DNA from: Isochrysis galbana
Taxonomy: Eukaryota > Haptophyta > Isochrysidales > Isochrysidaceae
NCBI GenBank assembly: GCA_018136815.1
Contig: JADDIW010000065.1
Location: 1 to 25,000, forward strand
DNA length: 25,000 nt
Reading direction: 5' to 3'
The position numbers and the translations under genes were made by a program. Position 1 is the first letter of the stretch. Every line of letters begins with the position of its first letter. Positions 1-8,740 of this stretch are shown piece after piece. Under the pieces are notes generated by a model that was not told the origin of the DNA, made no database searches, and worked only from the letters and a program-made list of their open reading frames with translations.

Positions 1-3000
1 AGCCACCTTCTCGGTCACAAGTCTGCTGATGAAGTGCGACTGAAGCAAAGGTGCATTGATGCGGAGGCTAGGTCCCAATCGGAAACTATCAGAGCGCAGG
101 CAGCGGAGGCTAGAGCTATCGATGCGGAAATGCGGGCCGCGGATGCGGAGAAGAGAGCGGCTGAGTCGAACGCAAGACGAGAGTCGAGCGAGGCCATGCT
201 CAAAGCGCTTGAATCCATACGTGCTGACGCTGAGCTTAGGATTGAGGCAGAGGTGGCTCGAGTGCAAGAGGCCGAAACGAGAGCTGTGCAATCGGATCTG
301 AGGGCCGCGGCGGCTGAGGTGAAGGTTGCTGAGGTGGGTGCAAGGACAGAGTCAAACGGCGCTGTCGAAGTGGCGCTGCAAAGCAGGTGCGTCGACGCCG
401 AGGCGAAGGCAGAGGCAGAGGCAGCTAGAAGGAAGGCTGCAGATTCGAGAGCGATAGGGGCGGACGTCAGAGCGGCGGCGGCGGAAACAAGCGCTGCTGA
501 GGCAAATGCGAAGAGGGACTCGGCCGAGGCCGCCCTACGGGCGGTCCAAGCAAGATGCGTTCGCTCCGAAGCGCGAATTGAAGACGAGGAGGTTCGAGTC
601 AAGGTGGCCCAAGCGAGAAGCTTGGAAGCCGAGGTGAGGATAGCGACAGCAGAGAAGAAAGCTGCCAAGGCGAACGCTGACAAGGAGTCAAGCGAAGCCT
701 TGGTCAGAGGTATCCAAGCGAGATGCGTTGACGCGGAGAGCAAGGCTGTGGAAGAGGCTGCTCGAGCGAAGGCATCCGAGTCGAGAGTCGCGACAGCGGA
801 GGCAAACGCCAGGGCGGCAGAGACAAAGGCTGCCGAAGCGGCTGCACGGAGAGACTCTGCCGACGCAGCCCTCATGGAGGTAAGAGCAAGGGCAACCGTA
901 GCAGAGGAGCGAGCCGCGCGGGCAGAGGCGAGACATTCGAGGCTGCAGTCGCTCTTGAGAACGGCCAAAGAGCGAGAGGAAAGGAATGGAGAGGAGTTTG
1001 CCTCCGCTTTGGCAGAAGTAGATGCCGCGAGAATAGCTGCCGAGGAGAAGGCTCGTGACACGGAAAGCAATTCAATCCGTGTGAAGAGGGAGCTAGCTAA
1101 CGCGCTGTTGGTGATCGATGCCTCCAACGCGCGAGCTCAAGCTGCAGAGAGCACGACCGTGGCGACAGAGGGCCGACTTGTCGAGGCATACTCAAGGGCG
1201 GCATTGGCTGAGGCGAGGCTAGCGGAAGCTGAGACTGAACTGTCTAGTATGCGACGCCAATATGAACGGGAACAGGTAGGAGCTAAGGCTGCGATTGCCG
1301 AATTGTCAGAAATGGAAGAAAGGGTGTTGGAAGTGATAGCAGTGCTGCCTAAAGGTGGACTTGCTTGGGCAAAAGAGAGTGAGCAGACACTACTTGGGGC
1401 TTCCAGAATGCCATGGGAAGGGCGGTCTAACTCGAAGGCAGTCATGCTTGACGCTCGAGGAGCGGAGCCTGTCGACTTGATAGGTCCGCCTGAGTCTCAG
1501 CCCCCGCGATGCGCCAGCGCCCAGGAGGTGCACGCAGCGGACCCCGAGGAGCTGCGGTCGGGACCTCTCCTTCTAGCTCCCAAGGCTGCGAGTGGAGAGC
1601 TGGGAGATGCACTCGCCCCGGCAGATCTGGGCACTCCAAAGACCGAGAAGGCTGCGAATGAAGAGTCAACGGATGCACTCTCACTGGGAGACGCAGCCAC
1701 TTCATGGGCCGAGGAGGACCAAATGTGTACAGTCGATCTAGCGCCCAGGCTACAATACGCTGATGATGCATTGGGTGTTGCTATGGAGAGAATAGATGCT
1801 CCTAATGAAAAATTTATGGAAAGGACTCCTCTTCAAGTCGAGAAGAGCGCATCGCTGACTCGCCCGAGGGCGGAGGGCTCAAATGTAGCGGGCGAGGCAG
1901 GCTCAAGTCGGCCGAGCCACCAATCCGTTCAAGATGAATCCAACCCCGCACGTGAGTTAAGTCGTGCAAATTTGCAATCGTTATGTGGCACAAACACGCC
2001 GAACGCCGAATCCACAACGCATGCAACTATGTCGGGTTCAGGCAGAGCTGAGAGTCATGCCAAACTGGAGGCTTTGGGGCCTCACGGCAACGTGCACATT
2101 CCGTTTGAGCTTGAGTCCGGCCTCAAAGTCCAGCTAGGAGCCCATGGAGTGGCGGTGCAGGATGTGTCAAGTTTTTCGGCAGGCGACGGAGATGCAGCAA
2201 CTCTTTTGCCGTGGAGGCCCTCGGCCCAGGCGATCAACTTCGCGAGGAGAGTTCAGGCTACGCAAGACGGAGTGAAAGTGGCAGATCATGAGGCACGATG
2301 GGCCGCTGAGACTGCCCGCACGGAGGCGCTGAGCACGCTCAACGTGGTGCGTCTTTGTTTCGCTGCAGACAAAATCGGGAACGCCATGGCTCTTCGTGGG
2401 ACTATTGGTGCCATCGACGCAATGCGGCGGGCCTGGGTCATATGGGCTACGTATATTTGGGTCGATCACCTTGCCGGTGCTACGACATGTCATACACTAG
2501 TGAATGCGTCGCCAAGCTCCAGACACGACTGCTACACTACGGATGCATTTGAGGCCTCGCCGATCTTAGAGTCGGGGCTGTCACCCGAAATGAGGCTCAT
2601 CGGCGCTGCTTGTGAGAATCAGGCCACAACTAATGACGCTTTGGAGGCCGTCGATGAAGCACTTCGCTTTGCGCAAGTGCACGCTGAGCGTGCGCAGACG
2701 CTACAGCATGCTATCGTCGGAGTGCGGGGCGCCCTGCTACGCACTTCCCTTCGAGCCTTGCTCCGGACGCGCTTCTTTGCTGTAGTCGGCGGTGCTTTTC
2801 GCGTATGGAGCGATGCTGCACCAATCTTGGACAGCTCTAAGGCGTCGCGTGCGGTGGAGCTAGGCGAGCCAATAACGCCGCAGGTCGACCACCGGCCTTC
2901 AGGCACTCTAGATGAGATTTGCGCACGCGATGTGGAGTGTGCTAGACATGGAGACGGGTCCCGGCAAGTGGCGATGGGGACAGGCATTGGGTTCGAGGGC

Positions 3001-3879
3001 TCGCCACCCATTGCGTCCGCATGCGATTTGAAGACGATGGGAGGAACAGTTGGTGCAGACGCGTACGCAAGGCAGGAGCGGGAAACCCACCGCGTGTGCC
3101 GCGCGAGCGAAATTGTCGCCATGCGAGAAATAGTCGCCATGCGAGCGGAAAGGGCAGAAATGCTGGAGGAACTGGTAGCGCTTCGTCGTCAGCTATCAGA
3201 GATACAACTGCCACCCGTCAAGGGAGCCGCTCGATCGCCCTCCGCGTCGCCCGCTGCGTGTGTGCTCGACGGGCCCTTGAAGACATCAATCCCTCTACCA
3301 CATGTATGTGCAGCCTCGGTAGGAGTATTCGACGCAGAAGAAGCAAGGCAAGAGGAGACAAAGGTGCACTACCACCTATTAGAGCGCTACTCAGCAATCG
3401 TGCATGAGCTAAGCTGTTGCCGTATAGACTTGGAAGAGAAATGCGAACAGGAGGTGCTGCTTCGCCAACATTTGGCATTGGCAAAAAGCCTCGCACACGG
3501 ACGCAGCAGAATTGGGCGGACGACGCAGCTTCTTCAGCTCGAGGGCGCGATGCGCCGATGGATGCTCACGTTGCCACGTCGGGATCGCCCTTTCCTACAA
3601 GCCTGTGTCGGTAAGGGCGAGCCAAGTGCGCACTCGATGCTGCAAGTGCTGCGCCGACGCGTCTTGCGCAAAGAGGTCGCAAATCATGCTCTGCGTTGGG
3701 CGGATCGGCAAAAGTATGGCGTTTTACTACGGTGGCGGTCATGCGCATTCCCCGCGACGCGTGGAGGTCACCTAGACGTGTACACTAGCCGTAGCCGGAG
3801 CTCCCGGAACGAGGAGGTGCTCCGAGACCTGCTTCGAGAGGTTGTCGTGATGAAAGCAGCTGTATCTGCCGTCATATAG
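1..3879 (+). CDS. Long coiled-coil protein with 56-residue repeats and C-terminal Trp motifs (5' partial)
   Basis: The frame is open from base 1 to the TAG at 3877-3879, with no methionine near the left edge, so the true start and probably more repeats lie outside the window. At least 1290 residues are present without an intron. Bases 1 to about 1330 encode an Ala/Glu/Arg-rich heptad coiled coil, which from 49 to 888 is a tandem array of 56-residue units. About 1330-2300 encode a low-complexity, probably disordered linker. A second short coiled coil lies at about 3105-3210 (two IVAMRE copies, then LEELVALRRQL). Between and after are tryptophan-centred helical stretches (RRAWVIWATY, AFRVWSDAA, AMRRWML, ALRWADRQ, LLRWRSCAF) resembling the spaced Trp repeats of Sfi1-like centrin-binding proteins. 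A cytoskeletal, centrosomal or basal-body scaffold role is inference. I recognise no specific family; the reading frame itself is very secure. Confidence 0.9.
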   Translation, partial: SHLLGHKSADEVRLKQRCIDAEARSQSETIRAQAAEARAIDAEMRAADAEKRAAESNARRESSEAMLKALESIRADAELRIEAEVARVQEAETRAVQSDLRAAAAEVKVAEVGARTESNGAVEVALQSRCVDAEAKAEAEAARRKAADSRAIGADVRAAAAETSAAEANAKRDSAEAALRAVQARCVRSEARIEDEEVRVKVAQARSLEAEVRIATAEKKAAKANADKESSEALVRGIQARCVDAESKAVEEAARAKASESRVATAEANARAAETKAAEAAARRDSADAALMEVRARATVAEERAARAEARHSRLQSLLRTAKEREERNGEEFASALAEVDAARIAAEEKARDTESNSIRVKRELANALLVIDASNARAQAAESTTVATEGRLVEAYSRAALAEARLAEAETELSSMRRQYEREQVGAKAAIAELSEMEERVLEVIAVLPKGGLAWAKESEQTLLGASRMPWEGRSNSKAVMLDARGAEPVDLIGPPESQPPRCASAQEVHAADPEELRSGPLLLAPKAASGELGDALAPADLGTPKTEKAANEESTDALSLGDAATSWAEEDQMCTVDLAPRLQYADDALGVAMERIDAPNEKFMERTPLQVEKSASLTRPRAEGSNVAGEAGSSRPSHQSVQDESNPARELSRANLQSLCGTNTPNAESTTHATMSGSGRAESHAKLEALGPHGNVHIPFELESGLKVQLGAHGVAVQDVSSFSAGDGDAATLLPWRPSAQAINFARRVQATQDGVKVADHEARWAAETARTEALSTLNVVRLCFAADKIGNAMALRGTIGAIDAMRRAWVIWATYIWVDHLAGATTCHTLVNASPSSRHDCYTTDAFEASPILESGLSPEMRLIGAACENQATTNDALEAVDEALRFAQVHAERAQTLQHAIVGVRGALLRTSLRALLRTRFFAVVGGAFRVWSDAAPILDSSKASRAVELGEPITPQVDHRPSGTLDEICARDVECARHGDGSRQVAMGTGIGFEGSPPIASACDLKTMGGTVGADAYARQERETHRVCRASEIVAMREIVAMRAERAEMLEELVALRRQLSEIQLPPVKGAARSPSASPAACVLDGPLKTSIPLPHVCAASVGVFDAEEARQEETKVHYHLLERYSAIVHELSCCRIDLEEKCEQEVLLRQHLALAKSLAHGRSRIGRTTQLLQLEGAMRRWMLTLPRRDRPFLQACVGKGEPSAHSMLQVLRRRVLRKEVANHALRWADRQKYGVLLRWRSCAFPATRGGHLDVYTSRSRSSRNEEVLRDLLREVVVMKAAVSAVI
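49..888 (+). repeat. Five in-frame 168-bp (56-aa) coiled-coil repeats
   Basis: Five consecutive units start at 49, 217, 385, 553 and 721, each exactly 168 bp. Each opens with a motif like RC[IV]DAEA and carries an EA.ARRDSAEA-like segment near its end; the Asp of the opening motif recurs every 56 residues, with Arg in the fourth unit. A decayed sixth unit (ARATVAEERAARAE) follows from about 889. Fifty-six residues is eight heptads, so the repeat keeps coiled-coil register. The array probably continues to the left of the window. Confidence 0.9.
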
Positions 3880-4271
3880 CTAGAGTTAGTTCAGAGAGGC
3901 ATATGCGCTACTACCCGCCGCAAAACACGCGGGTTGCGATGGCTTGGGTTTTCGATGCTGGCTCTTCAACCAAGTTCGTAACTTGTCTCACATTCAACTA
4001 TCATTAAAACGATAAGGTCTATAGGTGTCGTTCCGTCAATTGTGGGACATCAGTCGGATTGAGCTATCAAATGTCCATAGTTATTTATAAAAATCTACCA
4101 CGTGCGTTTAAGGGTTGATCTATTTTTGGCGAAGGCGTCTTTTTCCTGACGAACAAGCGCGCCCCCGTGGAGACGCTGTGCGTGCGCATAGCAGCTTGTT
4201 TCGCTGCGGTTCACAATTACATAAACATGCAATATAAGAGAGATGTCCCACGGGAAGGGTGTATCGCGTAT
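3880..4271. other. Intergenic: 3' flank of coiled-coil gene and candidate distal LTR sequence
   Basis: No supportable coding region is seen. The first 150 bases would be the 3' UTR and polyadenylation region of the gene ending at 3879. Somewhere here the left edge of the copia-type LTR ending at 4595 should lie, but I could not find a convincing TG boundary or target-site duplication. Confidence 0.4.
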
Positions 4272-4301
4272 CGCCCTGGCACCATCATGGTGACCAGGGC
4301 G
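4272..4301. repeat. 30-bp near-perfect palindrome
   Basis: An 8-bp stem (CGCCCTGG / CCAGGGCG) surrounds a 6-bp stem (CACCAT / ATGGTG). Only one unpaired central C (4286) and one bulged A (4293) interrupt it. It lies inside the presumed copia LTR, where it could form a cruciform in DNA or a hairpin in the transcript. Confidence 0.85.
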
Positions 4302-4595
4302 GCCGAGAGGAGGGAGAGCGACACCATCGCTCGCGCTCTCTCCAGAACAGAACCGGATAAAATTCCTCTTATAATTCTCCCACACCACTATCACACGCAC
4401 ATTCACAGTAACACGTAGATAACTAACGTAACGGGATACGCGAAGAAAGGGGGTTGAGCAGGAGAGAAAGAGAGGAAAGAAAAGGAAAGAAGAGAGGAGG
4501 CCCGTCGCCTCTCCTCATGTGAAGAGAGAGGAGAGAGGAGACCTCGCAGGACTTAGAAAGTAAACGTAGGAGAGGACGGAGGGGCATCCGTAACA
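4302..4595 (-). repeat. Probable Ty1/copia 3' LTR (distal end unresolved)
   Basis: Read on the minus strand after the copia coding end, the sequence passes a purine tract AGGAGGGGG (4596-4604) and then TGTTACGGATGC, the usual arrangement of polypurine tract followed by an LTR starting TGTTA. That puts one LTR edge at 4595. The LTR interior is strongly purine/pyrimidine asymmetric (4440-4580) and carries a TATA-like stretch at 4230-4240. The opposite edge is not identified and may lie left of 4302. The assignment rests on position and terminal bases, not on a second LTR copy. Confidence 0.5.
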
Positions 4596-4642
4596 CCCCC
4601 TCCTAAACGGAGCAAGAGGTGCGACGTTTACATGTACGTCAT

Positions 4643-5330
4643 TCAGGAAGTGGCTGTTGACGAGAAAGAATCAAGAATGTCGAGTAGACGGAGGGATTGG
4701 TTGCGTGGACACGGTTTCGTGAGAATATCCGCAACCATGTGGTGTCCGCTGATGTGTTTAAGCGTAAGGACCCGTTTGGCGACTAAGTCACGGAGGAAAG
4801 CACCAGCCCGAAGGATGTGCTTAGTTTTCTTGAAGGCGACTGGGTCGAAGGCCATGTGGCGGATTTGGAGTCGGAGTAAACGATTGAGGGGCCATCATGC
4901 ACGATGCCAAGGTCGGTGAGCAGGTCCCTGATGAAGATGAGGTCTTTCGCTGTCAACATGGCGCCAAAGTACTCAGCTTCAGCGCTGATAGAGACACAGA
5001 GTGTTGCATTTTGGAGAACCACTGGATGGGGCAACCCAGGTAGAAGAAGAAAGCACCACTACAGGAGTATTTTGCTTCCCAATTGGAGTCGACGAACGTT
5101 ACGAAGGCCATATCGGAATTAGGGGAGAAGTGCAGGACTCGCTGTTTGGATCCTCGCAGGTACAACAGACATCGTGTGGCTGCTTGGAAGTGAACGGGTC
5201 CTGGATTGGTCATGAATCGTGATAATTGGGACGCAGCGTACGCCAGGTCGGGGCGCGACATATTTGCAAGCCATAAGAGTCCTCCTACAATTGCCATGTA
5301 AGCCTCGCGCTGAGAAGACATGGCTTCGTG
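4643..5330 (-). mobile_element. Ty1/copia retrotransposon relic: end of reverse transcriptase and RNase H, frameshifted
   Basis: Three minus-strand frames together give the C-terminal part of a copia polyprotein. The first (about 5330 to 4985) has GGLLWLANMSRPDLAYAASQ and GCPIQWFSKMQ, matching the end of reverse transcriptase and the RNase H entry. The second (about 4990 to 4855) has SAEAEY and YSDSKSA, matching the SSAEAEY and DNQSA motifs of copia RNase H. The third (4855 to 4643) has FLRDLVAKR and ADILTKPCPR, matching the conserved RNase H tail, then a stop. Single-base frameshifts near 4985 and 4855 make it a pseudogene. Everything upstream (gag, protease, integrase, most of RT) is missing; the element stops where a plus-strand LINE fragment begins near 5330. 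The minus frame stays open to 5639, but that part looks like the antisense of the LINE. Confidence 0.88.
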
Positions 5331-6510
5331 CTCAGGAGAACCGACAGGCGCTGCATCTGTGACGCGGAGGCGGCCAAGCGCAAAACGCGCATCGAAGCGT
5401 GGAAGATCGCACCACGCCCCAAGTCGGTACGTGAAGCACTCGGCAAAGAACCTCCAAAGACTTGCGCGCGCTTCACGCAGGGTCTGTGCCTCCGCAACAA
5501 GCGCGGAGTCCGCTGCAATCTGTCGCACGAAATCCCCGGAGCATGGATCGACAACAAGTGTACGATCCGCTGCCACCTCCACCCGCATAAGAAGATCCCG
5601 GGCGTCTGCTTGAACGGCCCGGCTTGCCTTTTCCTCCACCCAGAGTGCGCGCTCGCACTAACATGCCTTTTCACATTAGCGGCGGTGCGCCGACTAAGGC
5701 GCGCGACTAGGGGAAGATCCCCCCCTCGCCCCCGACTCGCCTTCGACTCCACCCTTGGATACCCAGGTGAGGGACCCGTCACAATCGCGACCTACAACCT
5801 GAACGGCACTAAAGGCGGAAAACTAGCCGCAGTGCTGTCACAAGCGCGGAAGGCGAGGGTGGACATACTAATGCTCCAAGAGCTTCACGCATACGAAGAT
5901 GGGACGCACCTCCGGGCTCATAGAACGGCCGCCCTGCTAGGATGGTCGTGGTTCGCCGCCCCAGGAGAGCTGAAGGACCCTGCCAGCGGCGTCGCTGTGG
6001 CGATCAGGGACGGAGCCGACAGGATAACCGTCAGACCGGAAACAATGGAAATCGTACTTGAAGGTAGATGTGTATTAGTAGACATTAACATTGATGAGAT
6101 AAAGTACCGCATTATATCTATATATCTTAGCGCGGCACCCGGCCCCCGGGGGGGGCAGATAGCGAGAATGGGACGAAAACTCGCCATGCTAGATTCGACC
6201 CCGACCCTAATCGGGGGCGACTTTAACTGTTAACTGCGTAGAAGACAGCAAAAAAGATACCCGGCGAACGGGCGAAGTAGCGTACCACAACATACACGGA
6301 GAAAAGTGGAAGGCAGTGATCAAAAACCGACAACTCCGAGACGCGCACCACACAATGCGCTTAGGCCCAAATGTAGGATACACAAGAATGGCAGCCACGA
6401 TCCACACGAGGATCGACAGAATATATCACAGTAGAGACGCGGACGCCTTTCAATGGCACAAACACGGACCTAGCGCCTGGTGGCGGAAGCGATCGGCCTC
6501 GCCGAAAGGC
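5331..6510 (+). pseudogene. Non-LTR retrotransposon (LINE) fragment: CCCH-type zinc motifs plus APE-like endonuclease, frameshifted
   Basis: The plus frame runs to a TAA at 6231-6233. A Cys/His-rich region at about 5455-5660 (CARFTQGLC, CNLSH, CLNGPACLFLH) suggests zinc fingers of the kind found in retrotransposon nucleic-acid-binding domains. An APE-type endonuclease follows from about 5785: ATYNLNGTKGGKL, then DILMLQEL with the catalytic Glu, ending in GGDFNC with the GDFN motif. The sequence TTAACTG is duplicated at 6223-6236, shifting the frame; the endonuclease continues in the next frame from 6237 to about 6500, including TRIDRIY, equivalent to the SRIDRIY motif. Reverse transcriptase is absent: similarity ends near 6500. 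The 5' end abuts the copia relic near 5330; which element interrupted which is not resolved. Codons favour CTA, ATA and AGA, unlike the host genes. Confidence 0.85.
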
Positions 6511-6924
6511 TCGCCTGAGGTCGAGGCACACCCTCCCCTCCCCCCCCTCCTTGAGAGAACCACCCACGAAGAAGAACAACTCACGAGCATGAGGCACCCC
6601 AGCAACGGCGCAACACCTACACCACAGCAGCAAGAAACCGGTCACCCAGAGGCACAGGAGGAAGGCGAGAACAGACCACTGAGGGCCGATGCACCCCGCC
6701 CGACCCAGCCCCCCCCACGACCCGGGCCCCTAAGTAGAGCACGAGGGGAGTTGCCGCAAGGCGGGAAGTGTGAGGAGAGGAAGGGATCTGGGCGTGGCTA
6801 CAATAGACAACCCCGTAGCCGCGCGCGTGGCGAGAATATTAAAAGGTTTTTTTTTATTCTGCGTACTGCGTAGGAAGCTTGGGCCGAGCATTCTAGTCGC
6901 ACCGAACACGCCGCCATAGCGCCT
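6511..6924 (+). other. Retroelement-derived or low-complexity tail without recognisable gene
   Basis: A proline- and charge-rich frame continues from the LINE fragment to 6873 but matches nothing I recognise. It ends near an A/T stretch (AATATTAAAAGG followed by a T-run, 6836-6856). It may be what remains of the LINE 3' region after an internal deletion. Confidence 0.4.
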
Positions 6925-6944
6925 CCCCCCCCCCCCCCCCCCCC
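6925..6944. repeat. Poly-C run of 20
   Basis: Twenty consecutive cytosines, i.e. a G20 tract on the minus strand. Such runs are length-unstable and can form G-quadruplexes. The exact length should be treated as uncertain in any assembly. Confidence 0.9.
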
Positions 6945-7573
6945 GTACTTCGTACTTTACCCTAGCGAGTCGTCCGATGGTTGTGAGGCTGCAACAGCAA
7001 CCTCAGGTTTGGTTGTTTTTGCGTCCAAATCGCTGCTTTTCGCCCAGCGCACGGCCTCGACGTCCGAGTGAAGCGCAAGTATGTCATTGCTAAGTATGTC
7101 ATTGCTTATACCGATCGAGATCGAACGATCGAACGCCTCAACACAGGTTTTCACCCGTTGAACTTGTAAACTTGTGGGGAGGTCTAACGGGAGCCGGGGA
7201 CCTGCGAGGGGGGACCTCGAAATAGGTGCTTAGAAATGTGGCTTGTGTTGTAGAGAGACCATGATTGGCGGGTTGTCGTGTTAGTACATGGCTAGTGGCG
7301 GTAGCGGTAATAATGCTCAATTGTTAATAGATACGTATACATGTACATACTTCTACTACGATACGTCTCAGATACCTAGTATTTTGCATGCCGCTCGGCC
7401 GTTCGGGGACGGGAGTACCAATCTCTCGCTATGCTGTGACGCTTCTCACTCCGCCCGCACCTCCTCGGGGATACCACCCCGCAACATCTAACTGGTGCTT
7501 TAACTCCGTACGAAAGCCAACTCCTTTCGGCAAGCAAGGCGTGGCGCAAGAAGCGCAAGAAGCTCAAAAATAT
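6945..7573. other. Intergenic, no gene seen; contains a 15-bp tandem duplication
   Basis: This is the 3' flank of the minus-strand EF-hand gene. AAGTATGTCATTGCT occurs twice head to tail at 7077-7106, followed by overlapping GATCG motifs at 7113-7135. I searched the minus frames for a further EF-hand exon and found no loop motif. Confidence 0.5.
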
Positions 7574-8371
7574 CTAATTGCCGTTCTCTGCGAGAGACCA
7601 ATTCCCTACATTCCGGGTCGTTCGGAGGGTGCGCATGACCGCCGAAAGTTCCTTGGGCCCGATGTGCTTGTTGTTGTCGACATCAAATGCGTTGAAGGCA
7701 CGGTGGATGTCACTAGCATCCACGCGCCCATCGCGGCCGGCATCAAAAAAGGTGGAGGCATTAGTCGCCCCGATCTCGTCGGCTATGAGCGCAAGCTCGA
7801 CCTCACTCACGCCATCGGTGGCAAGGAAGTTTATCTTGCTTAGTATCAGCGTGATCGCTCGCCAATAGACGTCTTTGCCCGGACCGTTGTACGATGCAGC
7901 CGAGATCAACTTCTTCACGTATGCTTCTGGCAGCTGGATATTTGCGGCGGCGAGGGCGTTGCGCACGTGGAGGGCAGGGATGAGGCCATTGCGATTCACG
8001 TCTGCCCGCTCGAAGTCTAGCTTCAGCCGGTGTAGCTTCTTTTTGAAGCTCAGCTTGGCATGTCCAAACATGATGTGGGAATCGAAGAGCGGAGTGGAGT
8101 GTGGCGTCTGAGTAGAGACGTAGCGGTCTGGCAGGTGACGTGTGACTCGATGGTGGATCGAGACGTCGAGCGGTTCAATGTGTGTGCCTGGCGGCCTATA
8201 ATGGTGCTTGATTGAGCCAGTTGGCTTGCGGAACGAGAGGTCTCGGGGCTGAGAGGTTAAGCCCCTGGAAGTACGGTGCGAGGGAGAGAGGCCTGCTGCT
8301 GACTTGTGGACGTGTGCGGAAGAGGAGAGCTGCACGCGGGGCGAGAAGTTGCGTACGTCGGTGGCGGACAT
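7574..8371 (-). CDS. EF-hand protein with degenerate calcium loops
   Basis: The protein is 265 residues from the ATG at 8371. The C-terminal two thirds have the helix-loop-helix rhythm of calmodulin-like proteins. One loop-like motif is DVNRNGLIPALH (residues about 123-134), with calcium-ligand spacing but His instead of the final Glu. A second is the degenerate DAGRDGRVDASD. The best is DVDNNKHIGPKE near the C-terminus, with Asp/Asp/Asn ligands and the terminal Glu but Lys at the usual Gly. The first 100 residues are Ser/His/Pro-rich without a domain; an internal Met at 8071 (MFGHAKLSFKKKL) starts just before the first helix and is an alternative start. The protein ends 16 residues after the last EF-hand helix, so a partner loop may be missing or lie in an undetected exon. 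Calcium binding is plausible for the last loop only; no specific function is recognised. Confidence 0.75.
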   Translation of the reverse strand: MSATDVRNFSPRVQLSSSAHVHKSAAGLSPSHRTSRGLTSQPRDLSFRKPTGSIKHHYRPPGTHIEPLDVSIHHRVTRHLPDRYVSTQTPHSTPLFDSHIMFGHAKLSFKKKLHRLKLDFERADVNRNGLIPALHVRNALAAANIQLPEAYVKKLISAASYNGPGKDVYWRAITLILSKINFLATDGVSEVELALIADEIGATNASTFFDAGRDGRVDASDIHRAFNAFDVDNNKHIGPKELSAVMRTLRTTRNVGNWSLAENGN

Positions 8372-8740
8372 TCGTGCTCTGGCGGCGGTGCAACGCAGAT
8401 GCAGAGGGAGGAGGGGACGGAGGGTGAAGGTGGGGGGAAGGTGGGTGGCTCGGCGGCTCGGCCCCGACGAGAGAAGAGGTAGGAGGAAGAGGCGACGAGA
8501 AAAGATGTGGAGAGAAAGTCAGCGGAGGAAGAGAAGAAAAGAGAGAGGGAGGGAGAGAAGGAGAGCAGAGAGAGGAGGAGAGTGTGAGGGCGAGAGAGAG
8601 CAAGAGAAAACGGCGATTCCCAGCAAGAACGTTTCAGGTTCTCCTATGAGAGCAAATGAAACCGGGGTGAAGCAGAGAAGAAACCATCACTCAGCCCCCT
8701 TACGGATCGAGCGAGCGGACGCCTCCGCAGCAGAGCGCTG
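8372..8740. promoter_or_regulatory. Purine-rich upstream region of the EF-hand gene (CT-rich on its coding strand)
   Basis: From 8400 to 8600 the plus strand is almost entirely A/G, so the transcript strand of the EF-hand gene is CT-rich in its 5' leader or core promoter. No TATA box is evident. Long antisense frames here are low-complexity artefacts. Confidence 0.4.

Noticed and set aside
49-888. Regularly spaced repeats considered as a CRISPR-like or satellite array
   Set aside because: They are coding, in frame, diverged in sequence and contiguous without spacers.
15-1127. Long minus-strand frame (370 codons) rich in Ser and Ala
   Set aside because: It is the antisense shadow of the coiled-coil repeats; GC-rich heptad codons leave the opposite strand open.
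5331-5639. Continuation of the minus-strand copia frame beyond 5330
   Set aside because: The recognisable copia motifs stop near 5330, while the plus strand here carries the LINE zinc-motif frame; the antisense openness is most likely fortuitous.
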